Assembly (NCBI RefSeq): GCF_040412425.1
Contig: NC_089744.1
Span: forward strand, 29,774,501-29,838,500
Length of the DNA stretch: 64,000 nt
DNA from: Macrobrachium rosenbergii
Taxonomy: Eukaryota > Arthropoda > Malacostraca > Decapoda > Palaemonidae
Direction of reading: 5' to 3'
The notes under the pieces were generated by a model. That model searched no databases. It worked only from the letters and a program-made list of their open reading frames with translations, and had not been told where the DNA came from. The translations under genes and the position numbers were made by a program. Shown here piece by piece: positions 1-9,677 of the stretch (its first letter is position 1; every line of letters begins with the position of its first letter).

Positions 1-508
1 GGATATTTACCTTGCAAGCTACAAAAATAAGTTTCAGAAATGTTCGTTATTCATGATGTAATTTTCTCACAGAAAATATGAAAATATAATGAACATGGTC
101 AAGTTATCAGATTCAAAAGTGCCCTTTTAGTTTAACCAGACATCTGGGCAAAGTAACTTTCATGATCTCTTTAAAGAGCCAATATTAACAACATATGTAC
201 TGAAATGTAAAACCCAGACCTCTTTGAGTTGTCTCAGGTCTAGGTTTTACATTACATATATAGGTTTTACATTACATATATAGTGTTAATATTGGTTCTT
301 TGGTTTTTACAGAGGTCATGAAAGTTACTCTGTCCAGATGTCTGGTTAAAGGTTTTACAACATTAACAAAATAGGGGCCACTTTTGAATCCGATCATATG
401 ACCTCATATTTTTTTTTTTTCTGCTAGAGAATGACTGAATATAATGAATATTTCTCAAACCTGATTTTTTAGATTACAAGGCATGGTTTTTTGCAAGATA
501 AATATCTC
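1..508. repeat. Foldback (palindromic) repeat, cut by window edge
   Basis: The left half (about 1-228) and the right half (about 233-508) are imperfect reverse complements. For example, TTCAAAAGTGCCC near 114 pairs with GGGGCCACTTTTGAA near 375, and GATATTTACCTTGCAA at the window start pairs with TTGCAAGATAAATATC near 490. A short direct duplication of AGGTTTTACATTACATATAT lies near the centre (242-283). The shape is that of a hairpin MITE or foldback transposon, with the outer left end outside the window. A partial further copy of the arm is visible at about 553-612. No coding potential is seen. Confidence 0.6.
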
Positions 509-845
509 ATTTCATAAGCCTTACCATCAAGCTATTTGTGTTACTGAGCTGTCTTTTTCATGACGCTTGCAGAGCCAATATTAATAATATAGATGATAAT
601 TTAGGTTTAAAACATGACTGATAGTATTAACAATGTAGGTAATGTTAACCACAATGTATTAAAGTGAATTGTATTTTTCCTAACTATACAAACCTGAGGT
701 CCTTTACAATTACTTACAGCAGAGCTGGAAACAGCCATTGAACTTTCAAACAATGTGGTTAGGTAGTTAACTACCGTCCAATAGGAGGGAGTCCTGGCCA
801 CCCAGACATAAACATTCCAATTTGCCTTTTGGCCCAGGTGTCAGA

Positions 846-1542
846 TTGAGGGGGTGGCATGAGGTGGGCATAGAAATGTAATGTAAAGGACCTCAGGTTT
901 GTGTAGTTAGGAAAAATACAATTTACTTTAAAAAACTCTGATTCTTCCTACACGATATACAAACCATCAGTCCTATACAGTAGGAAGACTCACTGGTTGG
1001 AGGGAGGAATCTGAGCAAGTGTCTTGAACTGACTGGTTCTTTTCCTGGTGGACAGAGCAAGGAAGAGAAACCTGCCTCTGACAAATTGATCGTTGTACAG
1101 CCGCATGATCAGCTGTCAGACTTCTGGGTCTTTTTCGCATGAGGGAGGAAAACTTAACCTCATACGAAAATATTTGCCTTACTGTCTCTGACTCTTGAGG
1201 TTCATCCTAGCCTATTTTCGTATGAGGTTACATTTTCCTCCTCATGGGAAAGAGACCCAGAAGTCTGACAGCTGATCATGTGGCTCTACACCAATCAATT
1301 GGTCAGAGGCAGGTTTCTCGTCCTTGCTCTGTTTACCAGGAAAAGAATCGGTCAGTTCAAGAGACGCACTGGGATTCCTCCCTCCAACCAGTGAGTCTTC
1401 CTACTGTAAAGGACTGATGGTTTGTATATCGTGTAGGAACAAATCACAATTTTTTTAAGTAAAATGTATTTTTCCTAACTATACAAACCTGAGGTCCTTT
1501 ACATTACATTTTTGTGCCCACCTCATGCCACCCCCTCCTTAG
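846..1542. repeat. 700-bp imperfect palindrome inside DIRS-A1
   Basis: The arm 846-1170 is repeated in reverse complement at about 1205-1542. It runs from GGGGGTGGCATGAGGTGGGC through the internal complementary region (TAGTTAGGAAAAATACA, then CCTACACGATATACAAACC) to CTCATACGAAAAT, leaving a loop of about 35 bases. The sister element A2 has only a single copy of this stretch (about 40380-40760), so the inverted duplication is specific to A1. Confidence 0.8.
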
Positions 1543-1699
1543 AGGAAAGAGCAGGTTTGCTTCTATAATCCTGAAAGAAAAATATAATGGAAGCTTGATA
1601 TATATACTTATCTGCATCGACTGCCAGTTCCAGTACTCAACGACTCAAGTCCACTCTCAGCCCGAAGGAAGGAGAGGCCAGTCACTCCCGTAGTCATTC

Positions 1700-2800
1700 T
1701 CACATCCACAACCAAACATCTTAGGCAAGATGCAACCCTGTCATGTTAGAGGAGCTGGTTAAGCTACACAGCTTGTTGAGCAGCCTCCACAGGTCCCAAG
1801 GAAAAAGTGTCCAAGGACTTGTGGGCAGTGCCCTGAAGGTAGAACAAGGTGAAAGTGGTCTGTCGAGACCACACCCCTGCTTTCAGTACCTAAGGAACTG
1901 ACAGGTTCTTCCGGAATGTGAGGGTTGGACCAATGCCCCTGACTTCGGGAGCTCTCAGGCGGAAGGTACCGGTGCCGTCTTTGCTAGCAGCAGAGTACGC
2001 TCTCCTGATCATCTCACAAAGCCAGAAAGAAATCATGTTCTTGGACACTTCTTTCTTGGACGAGCCAGTGCTAACGAAGAGCCGTCGTGAACAGACCGGA
2101 GATGAAGAGTCCTCTTCAGATAGCGCCACAGCACTCTAACAGGACAAAGTAGCATTTCGTCTGGGTCATTATCTACAAAGTCCTCTAGGGAGGGGATCAT
2201 GAAGGACTCAACCCTAGCATGAGGGACCAATGGGTTTTGAGTCTTCGCCATGAAATCCGGGACGAAACTGAGCAGAACTGATCCCCATCCCTCAAGTTAA
2301 TATTGAAGGAAAGTCCATGCAGTTCTCCAACTCTCTTTGCTGATGCCAGGGCAAGCAGGTAGATGGTCTTTAGGGTCGGATCCCTGTCTGACAACTCTCG
2401 TAAAGGCTCATACGGTGCAAGAGTCAGGCTCCTCAAAATGAGAGTTGCATCCCAAACAGGGGGGGCAAGACCTTTCGAAGCTTCTCATCAGTAGCAAAAT
2501 CTCCAATGAAGAGATGTCCACATCCTTCAGCTGCAAGACTAGACCAAGTGTGGCCCTATAGCCTTTCCCGGCTGAAACAGAGAGCTTCTCTCGGCGAAAG
2601 AAGACGAGGAATTCTGCGACCTGCTGAATAGTAGCTCCAACCAGAGAGAGACCCCATCTACGACACCAACCACAGAAGACAGCCCACTTTCCCTGGTATA
2701 CCGCTGCAGAGGACTGTCCGAGGTGTCCAGCCATCTCTGTTGCTGCGCAGCGCAAAAAGCCTCTCACTTGCAAGAGATGCTGGATAACCGCCAGCCGTGA
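1700..2800 (-). pseudogene. DIRS-A1 tyrosine recombinase, broken
   Basis: Three overlapping frames on the minus strand together resemble a DIRS tyrosine recombinase. The N-terminal core-binding part (2773-2408) has the pattern AVYQGKWAVFCGWC and GYRATL. The catalytic start follows in another frame with LALASAKRVGELHGL, where the Arg of box I is in KRVGEL. The HxxR box is degraded: the motif reads PEVRG, where related copies have HEVR. The C-terminal region near 1760-1860 keeps FYLQG and LGPVEAAQQ, which matches the end of the A2 enzyme. In an active copy it would insert circular element DNA. At least three frameshifts make it inactive. Confidence 0.75.
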
Positions 2801-2936
2801 AAATGTGTGGTTGACACAGGAGGTTGGGCCAGGGAGGAAGCTCTCTCAGTGCCTCAGAAAGCAGAACTAGCAGGTTGGGATACCAGAATTATCCTGAGAT
2901 TCAGGGTGACCAACACTTGGCTGATTACCCTGCCAA

Positions 2937-3625
2937 TCAGAAAACAGAGGGAAAGCATAGACATCGAGGTTTCCTGTTGTGCCGGGTGGCAAACAGATCT
3001 GTGACTGGACACCCCCAAAAATCAAACACTCTCTCCGTGATGTCTAAGTGAAGGGACCATTTTGTCCCTATCACTTGATTCTGGCAGCTGAGCTTGTCTG
3101 CTACTACATTCCTCTTGCATGGAGTGTATCTGCCTGATAGCTGTACTGAGTGAGCTACCACCCACTCATGCACCAGCATCATCAACTGGTGAAGCGGAAG
3201 GGATATGAGACTTCCCCCCCCTGCTTGTTGACATATGCCACCACCGTGGTGTTGTCGCTCATCAACACCACGGAGTGTCCCGCCTCTCAATCCTGAAACT
3301 CTTGGAGGGCCAGGAAGGCTGTCTTGAGCTCCAGAATGTTAATGTGAAGGTGCTTGTCGTCTTGATTCCACACTCCCAAAGTCAGCAACTCTTCCAGGTG
3401 TGTGCCCCATCCCTCGGTCGATGCATCTGGGAAGGAATTATGTCTGGAAGGGGAGTATGCAGGCATAACTCTTATTAAGAGGTTCCTGTCGTCCAGCCAC
3501 CAGTCTTTGAGGGGCCTCACAAGTGGGACCAGTACTCTTTCAGTCTCCACTGAAGAGAACAAAGGTGAAATTGCCCATGAGGGACCAGCTTCTCCAACGA
3601 CAGATGACTGATGACGGCTTGCCAT
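2937..3625 (-). pseudogene. DIRS-A1 RNase H domain, broken
   Basis: Minus-strand frames show DIRS RNase H landmarks: DASTEGWGTHLEE (the Asp-containing strand), ILELKTAFLALQEF (the catalytic Glu of the ELKA motif), then VVHSVQLSGRYTP and VTDLFATRHNRKPRCLCF, the DLFATR block typical of DIRS pol between RNase H and recombinase. The frames overlap and are shifted relative to each other near 3290. It follows the reverse transcriptase on the minus strand, as expected. Confidence 0.75.
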
Positions 3626-3629
3626 TGCT

Positions 3630-4150
3630 GAGCCGGCTACTCCTGTCGAGATAGGAACAGCTGTGCTGCCTTCCTGAACCTGCTGATATGAGTCTGAGGG
3701 GAAGACTGGCTGCTACCGTATCTAACAGCATGCCCAGGTACTTCATCCTCTGCTTGGAAGTGAGATCGGACTTCTCGAGATTTACTACAGTTCCTAGATC
3801 GTGGCAAAATTCAAGGAGTTGATCCCTGTCCTGAAGCAAAGGACAAGCCAATTGTCAAGATACCTCAACAGACGCATCCTGTTCGAATGGGCCCAAGCTG
3901 TTACCAGGGTGAACACTCACGTGAACACCTGAGGAGCAGTCGAGAGCCTGAAGCAGAGTGCCCTGAACTGGAACACCGCTCTCCCAAGGATAAAACGAAG
4001 GTACTTGCAAGAGGACAGATGGATAGGTATTTGGAAATGAAGCACATCCTTCAAGTCCCGTAAGCATGAAGTTGTTCTCCCTGATGGAGGAAGCGCAGAA
4101 TGTGCTGTCTCCATCGCGAGCAGTCTAGTGAACGAATTGGTTAAAGGGAC
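3630..4150 (-). pseudogene. DIRS-A1 reverse transcriptase fragment
   Basis: Minus-strand frames carry the RT palm pattern IPIHLSSCKYLRF, then FQFRALCFRLSTAPQVFT, and further on RYLDNWLV in place of the catalytic YLDDWLV (second Asp changed to Asn). The thumb-like part reads LEKSDLTSKQRMKYLGMLLD. The upstream palm motif is altered to DLKDVLHFQIPI. The region is shorter than in DIRS-B1 and is split over at least two frames, so it is non-functional. Confidence 0.75.
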
Positions 4151-4156
4151 TGAGGT

Positions 4157-5226
4157 CTATGACCGGTCTCCAACCCCCCTGAGGCTTTCTCTACAAGAAA
4201 GACACAGCTGTAAAGCCTGAAGACCAGTCCGACACGACTTCCAGTGCAGCAGCAGCCTTCCTCTTCTTCGGCCGACGAGCCCCAGAAGAGGAAGGGGAGG
4301 AAGTAGTAGAAGACAGAGTTGATGATGACGCCTTGACTTCTTCGTCATCATCTTCAAGATGGCGGTCAAGTCCCCCATCCGAGAGGGAATAGCAGACATC
4401 ACAGGAGCAGCTAGGGCAGCCCAGGCGGCAGGAGTATCAGTAACAGGAGCAGCGACATGAGTGGCCGGGACAGCCAGGGAAGGTGGAGCAGCAGCAGCAG
4501 CAGCCTGGACAGCAGAGACAGGAGCAGCAGGGGCAGGAACCACATCTAGGGCACAGAGGTGGCGACCATCATGGACAGAACAGCGAGAGACGGCAGGACC
4601 ACAGCAAAACCTGGAGGCAGGGGTGCCATATGCTGGGATGCCAGGACAGAAGTCACTTGGGTAGGGAAGTGCGAGGATACTGTCACCGGCATCTTAGCGA
4701 ACACTGACATTGTCACTGTGGTGGTCGTGGTGGTAGTGGCAGCGTGGGTCACCACTGGAGCTGTCATCAGATGCGCAAAGAGGCCCTGCAGGGTTGGTGC
4801 GCAAAGAGTCCCTGCAGGGTTGGAGGACCCGAAAGGCCCAAGGATCGTCAAGCTGCATTCAAATGAGTCCCCTGCTTGCCAAGGCACTGCTCGACCGCCA
4901 AACTAAAAGAATAAAAGGGTGGTTTAGTGGAGGGAGACTCCTCTCACTCCGAGGGAAAAGCTTCTCCCCCAGAAGAAGGAAAGGCCCCTGGGAGGAGGTC
5001 GTCCTGATTGCCTGCTCCCTGCTCCCCCCAATTGTTCCTGACGAAGCAAGCAAAGAAGACGAAGAAGAATACTCTCCCAAAGGCGAGACAGCCAGAAGGG
5101 GAAGCTTGACGGGAGAGAGAAACAAGGAGAAGGGTTAGCCACCAAGGGTGTAGTCAGGGGCATATAACCCTCAGACAGCACCTTGGCAGTCTTCCTCTGA
5201 TATAGTTTCCTCCCTTCAAACTTCAC
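4157..5226 (-). pseudogene. DIRS-A1 gag-like region
   Basis: The position 5' of the reverse transcriptase on the minus strand implies gag. The visible translation is low complexity, rich in Ala, Pro and Thr (PAAPVSAVQAAAAAAPPS, driven by a CAG/CTG run at about 4480-4502), with Ser-rich and Lys/Arg patches (MTKKSRRHHQ). I do not recognise a conserved domain. The equivalent part of A2 also has Ala/Pro-rich translation and the same CAGGAG-type wording on the plus strand. Confidence 0.5.
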
Positions 5227-5980
5227 CTACAGCTCACCCAACCAGGAACAACACTCTGCAAATGTAGTCCATGAGCACACATGCCCCCTGCATGAGGAAC
5301 AGAGGGCTGAGGGAAGGTGGCTTTGTGAGTAGGCTTGTCAGATTGTGGGTTTGCATTATAAAACTCACAAGCACACATATATCACAGGCAAAAACAAAGA
5401 AAGAAAGATCCCACCAGAAAAAAACAGCTCAACGACAATCAGGGCAGAGAGGGAGAAGACACGTCTGCACCGCACAACGGCCAAAAGAAAATTGGAATGT
5501 TAACATCCAGATGGGCGGCCCAGCCTAACAGATGGTATTTAACTGCCTAACCACCTTTTTTGAAAGTTCAACGGCCGTTTCCAGCTCCGCTGTCAGTAAT
5601 TCCTAATGTAAAGGACTGATGGTTGGTATACCATGGAACAATTGGGTTTTATAACATGAATGATAGTCTGACTGGTAACATTAAAATTTGTAAACAATTA
5701 ATTTCAGGCTTCTGCTTTTCATCTTTTTCCTTCAAACACTTCCTACTATACAGTCAAGCCAATTTCCACCCCAAATGTAAAAGCACCAAATTGTTCAGAA
5801 TCAGTCTTATGAGCAAGAGTCTAGGAATGTCCAGAATTAGGCATATGTTAGTGAGAACCCCAAAGTGCTTTAGAATAATAAAAGATTATTAGATTTATTA
5901 GATAATGAACAAGTAAAAGCAAAAATTTAAAACAAAATAGTACATTTTCTGCATTTATCAGAATTTCTTTTTCTTTTCAG

Positions 5981-6196
5981 GGGATAATCAAACTTCGTAA
6001 CACTGGAGACTTCCTCATAGCAAATGAGGGTAAACGGCCTATTTACGTAGATGGTAAACCAGTTTTGGCTGGCAACAAAATTAAACTGAATAACAATTCA
6101 GTTGTTGAAATTGCATCTTTAAGATTTATATTTCTCATAAACCTTGATCTCATTAATGTTATACGCCAAGAAACTGCAAAACTCAGTGGCCATTAA
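5981..6196 (+). CDS. MCRS1: MCRS1 terminal exon (C-terminal FHA domain)
   Basis: After a strong acceptor (TTCTTTTTCTTTTCAG) the exon encodes 71 residues plus a stop: GIIKLRNTGDFLIANEG, RPIYVDGKPVL, NNNSVVEIASLRFIFLIN, ending KLSGH. This is the C-terminal half of the FHA domain of microspherule protein 1, recognised from memory of the vertebrate C-terminus (IANEGRRPIYIDGRPVL, NNSVVEIASLRFVFLIN). MCRS1 is a nuclear phosphopeptide-binding subunit of the NSL acetyltransferase and INO80 remodelling complexes. The exon starts in phase 0. Earlier exons lie upstream of the window; no other MCRS1 exon was seen in 1-5980. The stop lies about 13 residues after the last FHA strand, as in vertebrates. MCRS1 converges on PRMT9. 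Confidence 0.93.
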   Translation, partial: GIIKLRNTGDFLIANEGKRPIYVDGKPVLAGNKIKLNNNSVVEIASLRFIFLINLDLINVIRQETAKLSGH

Positions 6197-6396
6197 AATG
6201 CATTTACAGAGAACATGTCATCAGCAATCTGTGTTTATTAACAATGGAGGATAAAATATGGTTTGTGATTTATGAAAATTTGTATTGTATATTTAAACAA
6301 GGTTCAATCTGACTGCTTTTCTTTGCATTTTTTACAAAAATCTAGTTTATATTAAGGATTAATTACACCTAAATTTAGTATTTGTAAAAAAAAAAA

Positions 6397-6406
6397 AATA
6401 AATAAA
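6397..6406 (+). other. Candidate polyadenylation signals of MCRS1
   Basis: Two overlapping AATAAA hexamers (6397-6402 and 6401-6406) lie about 200 bases after the MCRS1 stop. They sit inside an A-rich tract, so the match may be partly fortuitous. Confidence 0.4.
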
Positions 6407-6599
6407 AAAAAAGCAGTTTTATTTTACCATGGTACTATCCAAGCAAACATTGCCAGCCAAGGTGGCTGGCTTCTTTATCCTCATGCCAAGAATTTCTTTA
6501 AACTGAAAACCTTCATGGATAGATTCAGCAGATTATAAACTCAAGATGTTCCAAAGTGAAATCGGCCTTGAGAGAGAGAGAGGTTATAGGAAAAGGTGA

Positions 6600-7143
6600 T
6601 AAATAGAGGGAATAAAAAATGAAACATACACCTCAAATTCAGGTGATGTCAGCAGAGAGCAGGAAAAAATTTTTTCCTCGCTTAAATATTTGTAGATCAG
6701 AGGATTCCACAACTGCACTAGGCAAACTATTCCACGTTTTAGTTGTAGCCAAGACAAAACACTACCGAGTAGTATGAAACCTAATGCTAGAAAACATGAT
6801 TGCAGCAGCTGCCTGCCTAGTGTTGAAAGCAAAAACAGCTAGGTCAGGTAAAGAGTGCAGAGGATGTTTGTCATTGTAGTTCAATTTTCATAACAAACAT
6901 GATGAACTCACTTTGCGTCTATGCCACAAGTCAACGTTAAGAGTTGGACTGATGACACCACAAGTCAACGTTAAGAGTTGGACTGATGACACAAGTTTGA
7001 GAAGATCCACTAACTCCCAATTATCTTTTAGACAAGTGTTTCATATCCACACTATCAAAGGCTGCACTAAAATCTAAAATGACCATACATGCCTCTGCAC
7101 TCTGCAAGCAGAGGGGATTGGGGTACCATTTCAAGGTATTAAA
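6600..7143 (-). pseudogene. LINE reverse transcriptase relic
   Basis: On the minus strand, 7143-7035 encodes LKWYPNPLCLQSAE, then MVILDFSAAFDSVDMKHLSK. LDFSAAFD is RT motif A of the jockey/CR1-like non-LTR group. Farther on, after stops, comes TTKTWNSLPSAVVESS near 6700, the short tail typical of such ORF2 proteins. The central part of the RT is missing, and a 37-bp direct duplication (CAAGTCAACGTTAAGAG, 6929-6990) interrupts it. It lies between the last PRMT9 exon seen and the MCRS1 3' end. Confidence 0.65.
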
Positions 7144-7213
7144 AACACCACAGTAGAGGAATGACTGTTATTTCAAAAGCCCTTTAATTGCCACTAGTTT
7201 GGGAAATCTTTTC

Positions 7214-7306
7214 AAGCATTCCTGCATGGAGGTCAGTGGCTCTTAAGCATTCCTGCATGGAGGTCAGTGGCTCTTAAGCATTCCTGCATGGAGGACAATG
7301 GCTCTT
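7214..7306. repeat. 31-bp tandem repeat, three copies
   Basis: Three near-identical units, AAGCATTCCTGCATGGAGG then TCAGTGGCTCTT, at 7214, 7245 and 7276. The third unit carries two changes (ACAATGG). Intronic or intergenic. Confidence 0.9.
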
Positions 7307-7564
7307 ACAAGGCACTACGACATTTACATCCCCGGTTCCATCCTAGGAGAGAAGCATGATGCACGAAATTTTCTTGCAGACTTGGTCTCATTAACTGTAG
7401 TTTTGGACTACTACTACTCTCAACAAAAAAAAAATGAAAATAAAGGGCTTTAATCTGAGTGTACATAGTCTGCAATACCAAAGCTTCATTTTCTTTATGA
7501 AAAAGAATATCCTATAGACCAAAGCTAGGAAATAAAACTAGGACCGACATAACTTCATATTTAC

Positions 7565-7715
7565 CTTTGCAATATTGAACACTTCAGCAACCTTTACACC
7601 AAAGGTGTTGGAGTCATCCACTTGAGTCATGGCTACAACATCAGGAGAATTGATAGCATCCACCACTAAATCAAGTTGCTCAGGGAAAACAATTCCATCT
7701 TCTGCCATCATCAAC
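7565..7715 (-). CDS. PRMT9: PRMT9 exon, C-terminal region (last exon found)
   Basis: Minus-strand exon of 151 nt between acceptor TTTTGATAG and donor AAAG/GTAAAT. It takes up phase 2 from the preceding exon and ends in phase 0. It encodes 50 full codons including MMAEDGIVFPEQLDLVVDA and VKVAEVFNIAK. This fits the human PRMT9 stretch around KIFPQYVLMFGLLVES and NIAPFINQFQ, in the second methyltransferase-like half. About 110 further C-terminal residues expected from the human protein are not visible between 7564 and 6200, where I see only a LINE relic and repeats. The end of the gene is therefore missing from this reading. Confidence 0.85.
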
Positions 7716-8612
7716 CTATCAAAACATAGTACTGTATGTAATATTAAAACAAAAAAAAAGACAAAACATTATGATCACACTCTCATCTTTCAGAAAAGCA
7801 CTCGTCTGAAATTAAACTATAGCTTGCCTGGACCATAGGATTTATCAATAATTATGCTATAATTCCAATGAAACTACACTATAAAAAAATTTCATATACA
7901 AAATCTGCCCAAAGTACTGTTAGGTGACCTATGTGTCAATGCAATGTACAAATCAATTATTTTAGTCATGCTTAATGAAAAAAAAATGATTAAGCCTGAC
8001 CAAATTCGTGGCAGTGTTCTTCTCTGCAGAATTTGATAAGCTTCAGATTGCACTGTTCAATGACAGCCTCAACCTCTGATGACATGATTAGTTATACTTC
8101 TTTTTTTTCAATTCTCATAACTTCCTTCCTTGAAAGAGGCAGGTCTGTCTCTCCTTCATGGTTAACCCCACCCTTCATCCTTCCTTTCCCTTCTTCTTTT
8201 ATCTTGAGCTTGAAGGGAGGACTGGGTTGCACTTTGCAATTGAAAATGTGATTATTTCTCCCTTACATGGGATCAGGTTAGCTTGCACAGCAGGCCCCTC
8301 AATGTCATTCTTTTTTAATTTCAACCCAGTCATCATGAGTAGATAACAGAGGGTTTTCTCTAATATAACCATTTTCACTTGCTAGCAAACATTTACAAAT
8401 TGTGTTGAACTTGAAAACTATTATATCACTCTGGGACTGATAAATGTTTATAAGACTGCTTTGACCTTGATATGATCCAGTACTACTATGGGATCCTGGG
8501 AATTAGTTGCTTCTAATTTCATGTACAGACTGACAAAAACATTAAATATACCTAAAAAAATTATCAAGTGATTTTAAGTTGGGAGAATGCTACTGTAGTG
8601 TTTTCAGCTTAC
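7716..8612. other. PRMT9 intron, nothing recognised
   Basis: 897 bases between two PRMT9 exons. AT-rich, with T and A runs. No coding block or repeat was recognised on either strand. Confidence 0.7.
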
Positions 8613-9677
8613 CTGTACATTAAAATCTTCTTGATGATGCCATCTTGTAAAGTTCCTTCTTTTGTGACTGGCCATAGAAAAAGAAGATTCACCTCTTCTT
8701 CAAGGTCATCAGTTAATTTAGACCTTATTCCAATCTCCTTAAGAACTTCTGAGATGCTTTCTTCTTCTACATAAAGCTTAGAATCAGGAAACATGGATAT
8801 GACCAAGAGACCAGCAATAGGAAATGGACTAGTATCACATATCACATAAGAATGGGTAGTCTTGGATAAATGTTTCATCCTCACTGCAGCTTCTTTGGCT
8901 CCAAGTAAAAAGTTACTCAAGAAATTTTTTCTGGTTAAAAAGTTTATGGCACTTGGCGATAAAAAAAGATTTTCTTTCATATTTTGACCTGATGCAGTAT
9001 CTGACTGGACACTAAGCTCTATAATACCACCATGGCAACTGAAGTCAATCTTTACAATGTCGTTAACTCTAAGAGATTTATTAATTGACACAGGATACAA
9101 TGCATTTTCCCAGGCAGCAGCACAAGATTCTGGAAATGTACTGATGACATGAGTGTCATCTAGATTCAATTTGAATGCAAGTGCCAAAGCATCAACAGTT
9201 CCTTCAGATGTACATTTAAATCCCAAAGTTTGATTTACTAATCCCTTGAGATGCATATCAATGCTGTTTGGAGAATTGAAATCTACTTTAGTTATTGGTG
9301 TCCATTCTGATAACATCTTGAAGCCACCAGGAATATTATTCAGTTTTTCAGACATGTATGGTTCGTCTAGCTTCAAAAAAACTTGTTTGTTTTTAAAGTA
9401 CCTGATGAGTGCAGGGTCATCTAGTTTAGTGCAATTAGCAATGTACTTGCTGTTAATAAGAGCTGCAAACACTTCAGCACTTGATGGAATAACTTTCCCA
9501 TATTTTATGTGTCCTTCAACAGATAAATCTTGAGATGTGCTTTCCTGCTTCAGATCACTTTTCTGCAAAGCAGGTGGGGGTGGTAAAAGAAGATGGGTCC
9601 AAGCATGCTGCAGTGTGGAAAGGATATGTTCTCCAAACAACCCAGCATCCAAGGTCTCACTCACCACCAGTGAGACT
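8613..9677 (-). CDS. PRMT9: PRMT9 large exon: double-E loop to second methyltransferase-like half
   Basis: Minus-strand exon of 1065 nt, from acceptor TTTTTGTTTCAG (9678-9689) to donor TACAG/GTAAGC. Entered and left in phase 2. It begins RVSLVVSETLDAGLFGEH, the PRMT9 version of the double-E loop with both Glu residues that hold the substrate guanidinium. It continues with HAWTHLLLPPPP, YGKVIPSSAEVFAALI (start of the beta-barrel) and VNLLFLWPVTKEG. PRMT9 makes symmetric dimethylarginine; its known substrate in mammals is the splicing factor SF3B2. The open frame is uninterrupted for 354 codons, so the gene is under constraint. An unusually long single exon covers the barrel and the start of the degenerate second catalytic module. 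Confidence 0.93.

Larger units (their letters stand above)
655..5641 (-). mobile_element. DIRS-type YR retrotransposon, copy A1 (degenerate)
   Basis: On the minus strand the order is gag-like region, reverse transcriptase, RNase H, tyrosine recombinase, which is the DIRS order. The two ends are related in inverted orientation: CTGAGGTCCTTTACA with nearby GCTGGAAACAG on the left, and CTGTTTCCAGCTC-like sequence with TAATGTAAAGGACT on the right. The left end is followed by an internal complementary region (about 880-965) that repeats the complements of both termini. All reading frames are interrupted. It sits in the last intron of MCRS1, antisense to it. A sister copy, A2, lies at 40194-49261. 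Both boundaries are uncertain by roughly 10 bases. Confidence 0.85.
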
